From an uncultured bacterium (lineage in GTDB: Bacteria > Bacteroidota > Bacteroidia > Bacteroidales > JACABE01), in NCBI GenBank assembly GCA_903911455.1, contig CAIWDQ010000347.1, positions 1-11,397 on the forward strand: 11,397 bases of DNA, in the 5' to 3' direction. The position numbers were made by a program, and so were the translations under genes. Below the pieces are notes generated by a model. That model saw only the letters and a program-made list of their open reading frames with translations, searched no databases and had not been told where the DNA came from. Below, in pieces: positions 5,885 to 11,397 of the stretch (positions within the stretch are counted from its first letter, which is position 1; every line of letters begins with the position of its first letter).

Positions 5885-7312
5885 ATGCTAAACTATTTTA
5901 AAAAATTATTAATCTTATCGCTTCTACTTTCCAGCTTAGCTGTTGTTGCTGAGAAAAAAGGATATAATATTAAGATCAAACTTAGTAATTATAAGAATGA
6001 CACCTTGTTCTTAGGAAACTATTATGGCGATAAACAGTATATTAAAGATACTGCTGTCCTAAATTCTAAAGGTTTATTTATTTTTAAAGGTGATGAAGCT
6101 CTTCCCGGAGGAGTTTATTTGGTTATTACTAACGACAAACGTTACTTTGAGATCATAGTTGATAAGGATCAGTTCTTCTCTTTAGAAACAAGTAATGATG
6201 ATTTTACAAAGTTTATGAAGATCAAAGATTCTCCTGAGAATGAGATCTTCTATAAGTTTGTAGATTATAACAGAATAAAGTTTGAAGATGTTTCTCCTTT
6301 ACAGAAAAGATTAGAAGAAGTAAAAAATAATAAAGATTCAACAAAAATAATTAAAGATAAATTACAGGCTCTTAATACTGAGATAAGTGATTTTAAATTA
6401 AAGTTTATTAAAGACAATCCAAATCATTTGATGGCAAAGGTATTTAAAGCTTCTAAAGATGTTGATGTACCAGATCCTCCGAAGTTAAAAGGTGGAGGTA
6501 TTGATTCTTTATTTGCGTATAAATATTATAAGACACATTATTGGGATAACTTTGATTTACTTGATGATCGTTTGCTACGTACTCCAGTTTTCAATGGCAG
6601 ACTTGAGAATTATTTCAAGAATATTATTATGCAAATGAACGATTCTATTATTGCTAATTGTGATGATATGATTGAACGTACCCGTGCTAATAAAGAAATG
6701 TTTAAATATACTCTTTGGTTCTTGACAAACTTCTACGAAAAGTCGCAGATAATGGGACAAGATGCTATTTTTGTATATTTAGGTGAGAAATATTATATGA
6801 CTGGTCAGGCTTACTGGGTTACTCCTTCGGTTTTAGAAAGCATTAAGAAAAGAATTGCTCACTTAAAGCCAACTTTAATAGGCACAAGAGCTCCTGAACT
6901 TATTATGCCTGATACTAATGATGTATTTGTTTCAAGTTTTGGACATAAATCTCATTTCACAATGATCTTATTCTGGGATACTGATTGCGGACATTGTAAA
7001 ATAGAAGTTCCTAAGATTAAAGAGTTTTATGATAAGAATAAAAAACGCTTTGATATTGAAATTTATGCTATCGATACAGATAAAGATCTTGACAGAATGA
7101 AGAAATATATCCGTGATAATAATCATACCTGGATAAGTGTTAGTGGTATGAAGACGAATATTGATTATCATGATGTGTATGATATTTATAGCACTCCTGT
7201 AATATTCCTGCTTGATAAGGACTTTAAAGTTATTGCCAAGCGATTAGGGATTGAACAGGTTGAAGGTTTCCTTCAACATTGGTTAGAAAAAGAAGCTACT
7301 GAACATAAATAA
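5885..7312 (+). CDS. Exported DUF4369/DUF5106 thioredoxin-fold protein (TlpA-like)
   Basis: A 475-residue protein with a cleavable signal peptide (KK, a hydrophobic core at about 8-21, probable cleavage after VVA at 22). The missing Cys at the cleavage site argues against a lipoprotein. Residues about 27-105 look like DUF4369 (short strands, 'gvYllv...' pattern). A helical middle region at about 115-325 resembles DUF5106. Residues about 330-470 form a thioredoxin/TlpA fold, with GTRAPEL, FWDTDCGHCKIEVPKIKEFY (C368, C371) and the cis-Pro loop YSTPVIFLLD (P438). Family members are periplasmic thiol-disulfide reductants or isomerases. The CGHC motif is the same as in protein disulfide isomerases, which hints at an oxidising or isomerising potential, though that is inference. 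The start at 5885 is set by the signal peptide. The gene is monocistronic, ending in the terminator at 7321-7348. Confidence 0.88.
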   Translation: MLNYFKKLLILSLLLSSLAVVAEKKGYNIKIKLSNYKNDTLFLGNYYGDKQYIKDTAVLNSKGLFIFKGDEALPGGVYLVITNDKRYFEIIVDKDQFFSLETSNDDFTKFMKIKDSPENEIFYKFVDYNRIKFEDVSPLQKRLEEVKNNKDSTKIIKDKLQALNTEISDFKLKFIKDNPNHLMAKVFKASKDVDVPDPPKLKGGGIDSLFAYKYYKTHYWDNFDLLDDRLLRTPVFNGRLENYFKNIIMQMNDSIIANCDDMIERTRANKEMFKYTLWFLTNFYEKSQIMGQDAIFVYLGEKYYMTGQAYWVTPSVLESIKKRIAHLKPTLIGTRAPELIMPDTNDVFVSSFGHKSHFTMILFWDTDCGHCKIEVPKIKEFYDKNKKRFDIEIYAIDTDKDLDRMKKYIRDNNHTWISVSGMKTNIDYHDVYDIYSTPVIFLLDKDFKVIAKRLGIEQVEGFLQHWLEKEATEHK

Positions 7313-7315
7313 AAC

Positions 7316-7348
7316 AAAAAGCCTGTCATTTAAATGACAGGCTTTTTT
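7316..7348 (+). terminator. Strong intrinsic terminator, probably bidirectional
   Basis: An 11-bp perfect inverted repeat (GCCTGTCATTT / AAATGACAGGC, 7321-7342) is flanked by AAAAA upstream and TTTTTT downstream. It begins four bases after the thioredoxin-fold gene stop. The symmetric A and T tracts allow it to end transcription from the convergent rlmN gene as well. Confidence 0.92.
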
Positions 7349-7353
7349 GTTTA

Positions 7354-7420
7354 AATTACGAATTACGAATTACGAATTACGTTTTTTCTAAATAGAATAA
7401 TTAAGTCGTAATTCGTAATT
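7354..7420. repeat. Inverted pair of AATTACG heptamer arrays
   Basis: Four perfect AATTACG copies at 7354-7381 face two perfect copies of the reverse complement, CGTAATT, at 7407-7420, separated by 25 bases. The inner two units of each arm could form a 14-bp hairpin. The element sits between the intrinsic terminator and the stop codon of rlmN (7424-7426), so it would be in the 3' UTR of rlmN mRNA. Confidence 0.75.
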
Positions 7421-7423
7421 GAT

Positions 7424-8443
7424 TTAAGTTGTTTCTTTTGTAGAAAGCATTCCGCATGCTGCTGCAATATCTTGACCTCTCGACTGACGTATTGTAGAAA
7501 ATACGCCACCTTTGGTTAAAGTATCTCTAAAAATGATCATATCTTTTTCAGAAGTACCCTCTAGTTCAACGCCGGGGACTTTGTGAAAGCGGATTAGGTT
7601 AACTCTGCAATTAAGTTTGCTCAAAAGTTTAATAAGTCCCTTTGCATGTTCTGGGGTATCGTTAAGATCTTTAAACATAATGTATTCAAAAAACACTCTT
7701 CGTTGTCCGTCCCAGTCATATTGTCTAATTATATTTATTACTTCGGTTATATTATGAACCTTTTGAATAGGCATTAACTCCAATCTTTCCTTTTCGAAAG
7801 GAGAATGCAGGCTTACTGCAAGATTACATTTCGAGTTATCCAGAAAATGTTTCATTGCAGGAGTAAGTCCGATAGTTGAAACTGTTAATCTTTTAGGACT
7901 CATTGCAAAACCCCATTCCGAAGTAAAAATCTCAAGGCTATCCATCACAGTTGTAAGGTTATCCATAGGCTCTCCCATGCCCATATACACAATATTGCTG
8001 ATACTTTCCCTTTCGGGAAGGCTTCTAACCTGATTTACGATTTCTCCGGCAGTCAGATTTTGTTGAAATCCCTGCTTACCTGTCATGCAGAACACACATT
8101 TCATCTTACAACCAACCTGAGTTGACACACATAGAGTATCTCTCTTTTCTTCGGGAATATAAGCAGCCTCTACAAATCTATTTTTACCTGCTTTATAAAG
8201 ATATTTTTTAGTGCCATCTAAAGAAACCTCTTCTTTTACAGGAAGATCTACACCAAAATCATATTTCTCGGCAAGTATTTCACGGTTACGAGCCGAAATA
8301 TTTGTCATCTGATCAATAGTAGTTATGTTTTTTTTGTAAAGCCAGTCAGTTATCTGTGTTGCAGCAAACTTAGGGAGCCCTATTTCTGCTACTATTTCTT
8401 TGATTTTAGGTAAACTCTTACCAAATAATACGTCTTTTTGCAT
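7424..8443 (-). CDS. rlmN: 23S rRNA (adenine-2503-C2)-methyltransferase RlmN
   Basis: A radical-SAM methyltransferase that adds a methyl group to C2 of A2503 in 23S rRNA; some family members also modify A37 of certain tRNAs. With the start at 8443 (MQKDVLFGKSL) it is 339 residues. The frame stays open 19 codons further, to an ATG at 8500, but that stretch holds the gene's probable -7 box (8471-8478) and reads unlike the family. Key residues, numbered from the shorter start, are CVSTQVGCKMKCVFC with the cluster cysteines C112, C116 and C119, then KQGF, YMGMGEPMDN for SAM binding, CNLAVSLHSP, and the C-terminal C330 in RQSRGQDIAAACG that forms the methylated intermediate. All catalytic elements are present and length is normal for the family. 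The gene converges with the thioredoxin-fold gene and shares its terminator. Confidence 0.95.
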   Translation of the reverse strand: MQKDVLFGKSLPKIKEIVAEIGLPKFAATQITDWLYKKNITTIDQMTNISARNREILAEKYDFGVDLPVKEEVSLDGTKKYLYKAGKNRFVEAAYIPEEKRDTLCVSTQVGCKMKCVFCMTGKQGFQQNLTAGEIVNQVRSLPERESISNIVYMGMGEPMDNLTTVMDSLEIFTSEWGFAMSPKRLTVSTIGLTPAMKHFLDNSKCNLAVSLHSPFEKERLELMPIQKVHNITEVINIIRQYDWDGQRRVFFEYIMFKDLNDTPEHAKGLIKLLSKLNCRVNLIRFHKVPGVELEGTSEKDMIIFRDTLTKGGVFSTIRQSRGQDIAAACGMLSTKETT

Positions 8444-8456
8444 TATATATATAATG
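8441..8456 (-). promoter_or_regulatory. Palindrome containing the rlmN start codon
   Basis: CATTATATATATAATG is a perfect 16-bp palindrome. On the minus strand its last three bases are the preferred rlmN ATG. Six base pairs with an ATAT loop could fold in the short leader and partly hide the start. The stem is all A-T apart from one G-C pair, so it would be weak; any regulatory role is speculative. Confidence 0.3.
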
Positions 8457-8470
8457 TATGAATAATTTTG

Positions 8471-8478
8471 CAAAGGTA
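8471..8478 (-). promoter_or_regulatory. Bacteroidetes-type -7 box for rlmN
   Basis: The minus strand reads TACCTTTG, an exact TAnnTTTG match, 27 bases before the ATG at 8443. It falls inside the longer open frame from 8500, which is the main reason for choosing the shorter start. No clear -33 element is seen. Confidence 0.55.
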
Positions 8479-8526
8479 CGAAATAAAAAGTACTTACCAT
8501 ATCTATCGGTAGACATGATTTGGCTA

Positions 8527-8562
8527 AAGTACTTAAAGTACTTAAAGTGATTAGAGTGATTA
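8527..8562. repeat. 9-bp tandem repeat with palindromic core (AAGTACTTA)
   Basis: Four consecutive nonamers: AAGTACTTA, AAGTACTTA, AAGTGATTA, GAGTGATTA. The first two contain the palindrome AAGTACTT, and a further AAGTACTTA lies at 8487-8495. The array sits about 85-120 bases upstream of the rlmN start. Confidence 0.7.
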
Positions 8563-8932
8563 AGGATTATCTAATTATAATATGAAGAATTAAATACATA
8601 GATATGTTGTAAAATGAGTGTTTTTGTATTTTTAATAGTATATGATTTAAAATTATAAGTAGTTTGTATGATGAGTGAATTATAAAAATGATTATTAATC
8701 TTTGTTTTAGGGTTTATTTTTTATCAAAAAAACAAGTTATTCTAATAAATTCTTCTTATCAATATTAATTATAATAAAATAAAACACTTTTCCTTTAATT
8801 AAATCATAAATAAATTTTATTACTTTGATGAGTATTTCTTTATTGAAAAGTATGATTTCTATCTCGAAGAAGAGAAAAACTACTTCAAAAGTGTAAATGG
8901 CTCTTTATATGACCAAAAAGAACTTCCAGATT
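8563..8932. other. AT-rich stretch with no convincing gene
   Basis: About 370 bases, very AT-rich, with frequent stops in all frames as far as read. No exact TAnnTTTG box was noticed; TTACTTTG at 8820-8827 comes close. The last part, from 8803, is open in the frame that continues into the 21-bp repeat and reads like protein (YFDEYFFIEKYDFY, then LEEEKNYF) but has no ATG, GTG or TTG start. It may be the remnant of a gene. Confidence 0.5.
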
Positions 8933-9142
8933 CATCTGCTAGAGTCCCATTTTCATCTGCTAGAATCCCTTTTCCATCTGCTAGAGTCCCATTTTCATCT
9001 GCTAGAGTCCCATTTTCATCTGCTAGAATCCCTTTTCCATCTGCTAGAATCCCATTTTCATCTGCTAGAGACCCTTTTCCATCTGCTAGAATCCCTTTTC
9101 CATTTGTTAGAATTCAAGATTACTCTACTAGAGTTGTTTCTA
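8933..9142. repeat. 21-bp minisatellite, eight good and two degenerate copies
   Basis: Units begin CATCTGCTAGA and start at 8933, 8954, 8975, 8996, 9017, 9038, 9059 and 9080; degenerate copies follow at 9101 and 9122. Type A units end GTCCCATTTT, type B units end ATCCCTTTTC. The order is A, B, A, A, B, a hybrid (ATCCCATTTT), a variant (GACCCTTTTC) and B. Because 21 is a multiple of three, reading frames through the array stay open or closed as a whole. Three are open: HLLES(H/L)F and (S/P)SAR(V/I)PF forward, and ADENGTL/ADGKGIL in reverse. A forward ATG at 8897 would give an 82-residue HLLES protein ending at 9145. I treat the array as a DNA repeat because no frame has both a good start and a family resemblance. 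Confidence 0.9.
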
Positions 9143-9222
9143 TAGCTTTTATATAAATTTTATTCTTAAAGAAATAAAAAGATGAATAATTTATGAAAAG
9201 AAGTTGGTGTGTCTTTCCAAAA

Positions 9223-9257
9223 TTATATTTAAACCCGAGCTTCGGTTATAAATATAA
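9223..9257 (-). terminator. Possible terminator of the rpoN/PAP2-like operon
   Basis: The arms TTATATTTA (9223-9231) and TAAATATAA (9249-9257) pair over 9 bp. An inner AACC/GGTT stem adds four more pairs after one bulged base, with a small GC-containing loop. On the minus strand the hairpin is followed by TTTT, 24 bases downstream of the PAP2-like stop codon. The T-run is short, so efficiency is uncertain. Confidence 0.5.
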
Positions 9258-9280
9258 TAATAAGTAAGAAAAGTATTCTT

Positions 9281-9892
9281 CTACAAAAAGAAAAACATAA
9301 GCAACATAAAGCCTATACCAAGTAAATAACCTGTATAAACTTCAATAGAACGGTGCGCATTTAAAGCCAAACGGGCAAAGCCTATCAATCCTGATATAAT
9401 AAATAGCGGAAGTATGAACATAAGCATCGTTATATTTAAACGTATTGATAAGCCAATCATTATACCCGTCAATGCGCCTATTGCCATGGTGTGTATGCTT
9501 ATCTTAAACTTAAAATTGATGAAGAAACAGAGGATGGTGACGAGTATGATTGCTAAAAATAGGATCTGATAAATGATGAATATCTCGTTAGACTTCATTA
9601 AATAATAAATTGCATAATAAAATATGATCGTGGACAGATAGGGTAAGGTGCGCTCTTGCCTTGTTTCCATCCGTAAAGAGTGTATGATCTTCATTTTAAG
9701 GAAAACAAAAGATAGTGCTACCGGAAACAAAAAGGTTACGATAAATACGTATGCAAGTATGAATAACTTTTTGTCAGTAGGGATGCATGACGAAATAAAT
9801 ACCGGCTGACTGAAGATGATTGCCATCATATATGTGGGCATCAGCAGGGGATGAAAGAGGTATGAGATGAATGAGGCTATTCGTTTTTCCAT
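9281..9892 (-). CDS. PAP2-like integral membrane protein with an altered active site
   Basis: A 203-residue, very hydrophobic protein with about six transmembrane helices. Three places recall the PAP2 (type 2 phosphatidic acid phosphatase) signature: RMETRQERTLPY at 74-85 (like K-x6-RP), ISIHTMAIGA at 131-140 (like PSGHA, keeping H134 but with the preceding residues changed), and ARLALNAHRSIEVYTGYLLG at 173-192 (like SR-x5-H-x3-D, keeping R174 and H180 but with E184 in place of Asp). If active it would dephosphorylate a lipid phosphate such as undecaprenyl pyrophosphate at the membrane; the changes at motifs 2 and 3 make activity uncertain. It starts three bases after the rpoN stop and is almost certainly cotranscribed with it. 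A probable terminator follows at 9223-9257. The assignment to the PAP2 superfamily is by motif only. Confidence 0.7.
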   Translation of the reverse strand: MEKRIASFISYLFHPLLMPTYMMAIIFSQPVFISSCIPTDKKLFILAYVFIVTFLFPVALSFVFLKMKIIHSLRMETRQERTLPYLSTIIFYYAIYYLMKSNEIFIIYQILFLAIILVTILCFFINFKFKISIHTMAIGALTGIMIGLSIRLNITMLMFILPLFIISGLIGFARLALNAHRSIEVYTGYLLGIGFMLLMFFFL

Positions 9893-9895
9893 TAA

Positions 9896-11368
9896 TTATT
9901 TGATTTCTTTTCGTAGTCGGCCAACAGGTATCCCTAAGAGTTCACGATACTTAGCTACAGTACGTCGTGCAATCTTATATCCTTTCTTAGTAAGCATATC
10001 AGTTAAAACATCATCGTTTAATGGGGCAGTTTTATCCTCGTTATCTACACATTCTATTAAATAATTCTTCACTTCATTATTGGTAACATCTTCACCCGAT
10101 TCAGTTTCCATAGTTGAGGCAAAGAAATCTCGCAGAAGGAAGGTTCCGAAATGCGTTTGTGCATATTTAGAGTTAGAAACCCGCGAAATAGTAGAAAGAT
10201 CTAAGCCTACCATATCAGCAATATCCTTTAAGATCATTGGTTTTAACTTAGAGATATCTCCTTCAAGAAAATATTCTTTCTGGAACTTCATGATAGCTTC
10301 CATAGTTATATACAATGTGGTATTCCTCTGCTTTACAGCGTCAATAAACCAACGTGCTGAATCAATCTTCTGCTTAATAAACATAACTGCATCCTTCTGC
10401 TGACTGGTTTTATGTTTGGTGTCAGAATAAGTATTCAACATATCAGCATAAGTCTGACTAACTCTTAGTTCGGGGACATTACGATTGTTAAGCGAGAGCT
10501 CAAGAACTCCATTATTGTTATTAATAAAGAAATCAGGCATTATATATTGACTGGATTTGCCACTGGTATCCATAGAGTTTCCTGGCTTAGGGTTGAGATG
10601 CAACACTTCATTAATCGCTCCTTTAAGTTGTTCTTCGGTAATGAGTATCTTCTCAATGATCTTCTCGTATTTTCGTTTAGAGAAGTTCTCAAAATGATTC
10701 TCAAGTATCTCAATAGCAAGATTAATTGTATTTGTCTTTTCTTCTTTCCTCTTCAACTGCAATAAAAGACACTCCTGTAAACTACGAGCGCCTATACCTG
10801 CAGGATCAAGCTCCTGAATCATTTCAAGAACCGAAAGAATCTCTTCTTTTGTAGTCTCAATATTTAAACTAAAGGCAAAATCATCAACCATAGCTTCAAC
10901 ATCACGCATCAGATAACCGGAATCATCCAGATTACCGATAAGTGTAAGCCCTATCTGAAAAAGCTTATCATCTAAACCTAATAAATGGAATTGCTCAATA
11001 AGGTTATCCTGGAAAGTAGTTTCAACTGAGATAGGAACATCTTTCCTTTCATCGTCATCAGAGTAGTTATTGGTTTGAAGTTTGTAAGAATTAACATCAT
11101 CTTCGTCAAGATAATCATTGAAATCGTAATCATCAGTATCTCTTGAGTTGTCTGCAGTACTCTCACTGCTCATCGGGTCATCAAACTCATTATCCGAAGG
11201 TGCTACTTCGCCGCTATCTGAAAGGTCTTCTAATGCAGGGTTCTCTTCAAGCTCCTGTTTTATACGCTGATCAAGCTGTACAGTAGGAACCTGCAATAAC
11301 TTCATCAACATTATCTGTTGAGGAGTTAACTTCTGTAATAGTTTCTGCTGTAATCTCTGACTTAACAT
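9896..11368 (-). CDS. rpoN: RNA polymerase sigma-54 factor RpoN
   Basis: A 490-residue alternative sigma factor that directs RNA polymerase to -24/-12 promoters and needs AAA+ activators. Region I is complete and Gln/Leu-rich: SQRLQQKLLQKLTPQQIMLM, then KLLQVPTVQLDQRIKQELEE (3-42). Region II (about 47-110) is strongly acidic (runs of D/E/S, for example DDYDFNDYLDEDD). The core-binding region follows (about 115-260, with LTLIGNLDDSGYL and LDPAGIGARSLQECLLLQL). The DNA-binding part has a helix-turn-helix at about 378-400 (KDIADMVGLDLSTISRVSNS) and an exact RpoN box, ARRTVAKYRE, at 467-476. Length is normal. The start at 11368 is fixed by region I. A 7-bp repeat (11376-11396) occupies the upstream bases and no -7 box is visible there, so the gene may be transcribed from further upstream, outside the window. 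The downstream partner is the PAP2-like gene. Confidence 0.97.
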   Translation of the reverse strand: MLSQRLQQKLLQKLTPQQIMLMKLLQVPTVQLDQRIKQELEENPALEDLSDSGEVAPSDNEFDDPMSSESTADNSRDTDDYDFNDYLDEDDVNSYKLQTNNYSDDDERKDVPISVETTFQDNLIEQFHLLGLDDKLFQIGLTLIGNLDDSGYLMRDVEAMVDDFAFSLNIETTKEEILSVLEMIQELDPAGIGARSLQECLLLQLKRKEEKTNTINLAIEILENHFENFSKRKYEKIIEKILITEEQLKGAINEVLHLNPKPGNSMDTSGKSSQYIMPDFFINNNNGVLELSLNNRNVPELRVSQTYADMLNTYSDTKHKTSQQKDAVMFIKQKIDSARWFIDAVKQRNTTLYITMEAIMKFQKEYFLEGDISKLKPMILKDIADMVGLDLSTISRVSNSKYAQTHFGTFLLRDFFASTMETESGEDVTNNEVKNYLIECVDNEDKTAPLNDDVLTDMLTKKGYKIARRTVAKYRELLGIPVGRLRKEIK

Positions 11369-11375
11369 GGAAAAA

Positions 11376-11396
11376 AATTATGAATTATGAATTATG
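11376..11396. repeat. 7-bp-period tandem repeat (AATTATG)
   Basis: Three perfect AATTATG heptamers end at the window edge, seven bases upstream of the rpoN start codon, and may continue beyond. The unit differs by one base from the AATTACG unit at 286-320 and 7354-7381. Confidence 0.65.
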
Positions 11397-11397
11397 A

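Noticed and set aside
6575..7171. Two minus-strand open frames (6575-6760 and 6968-7171)
   Set aside because: Both lie inside the well-supported thioredoxin-fold gene on the other strand, cross its domains and match no family.
8444..8500. 19-codon N-terminal extension of RlmN from an ATG at 8500
   Set aside because: The stretch contains an exact -7 box, lacks family-like residues and precedes a typical RlmN N-terminus at 8443.
8933..9121. CRISPR array
   Set aside because: The 21-bp units are directly adjacent with no unique spacers, and no cas genes are present.
8897..9145. 82-residue HLLES-repeat protein
   Set aside because: The frame is open mainly because the 21-bp unit lacks a stop in it. 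There is no recognised family, two other frames through the array are equally open, and the part before the repeat reads more like protein in a different frame.
9867..10765. Plus-strand open frames at 9867-10064, 10080-10403 and 10547-10765
   Set aside because: They are antisense to rpoN (the first overlaps the PAP2-like start) and arise from its codon composition; no start context or family resemblance.
10978..11166. Minus-strand 62-codon frame inside rpoN
   Set aside because: It is an out-of-frame reading of the acidic region II of rpoN, with a low-complexity M/I/L/T product.

Overview
The window is AT-rich chromosomal DNA from a member of the Bacteroidota (Bacteroidetes), most likely a Bacteroidales-like lineage. 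Three signs agree. The left edge carries the end of a type IX secretion (T9SS) sorting tail. Several genes are preceded by the phylum's sigma-ABfr -7 box TAnnTTTG. The protein families are typical of the phylum: DUF4369/DUF5106 thioredoxin-fold proteins, an RpoN with a Q-rich N-terminus next to a small PAP2-like membrane protein, and a HlyD-family membrane fusion protein. I see no rRNA, tRNA, CRISPR array or intact insertion sequence.

Layout. Bases 2-154 end a T9SS-exported protein. A 190-bp spacer follows with three short palindromes and a 7-bp-period repeat. Bases 346-606 encode a UPF0175-type antitoxin. One base later begins what looks like its PIN-type (DUF3368-like) toxin, but that frame stops after 20 codons, where it runs into the 3' end of the convergent arginine deiminase gene (660-1910, minus). 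Further minus-strand genes follow: a HlyD-type fusion protein (2019-3341), a MOSC-MogA molybdenum-cofactor fusion (3357-4289) and a five-helix membrane metallophosphoesterase (4344-5696). A divergent plus-strand gene (5885-7312) encodes an exported thioredoxin-fold protein with a CGHC motif and ends in a strong intrinsic terminator. It converges on rlmN (minus; the real start is near 8443). Bases 8501-9280 hold no convincing gene, only a 9-bp palindromic repeat and a 21-bp minisatellite. The right end is a tight minus-strand pair, rpoN (9896-11368) followed after 3 bp by a PAP2-like membrane protein (9281-9892).

How they work together. Most genes are independent housekeeping or envelope functions, several with their own promoter. 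Two pairs look transcriptionally coupled: MOSC-MogA/hlyD (15-bp gap) and rpoN/PAP2-like (3-bp gap). The most distinctive content is outside intact genes: a broken toxin-antitoxin module abutting arginine deiminase, short 7-bp-period tandem repeats at several gene ends, and a 21-bp minisatellite readable in three frames. I do not see a complete undescribed system; the strongest leads are the toxin remnant and the repeat families.
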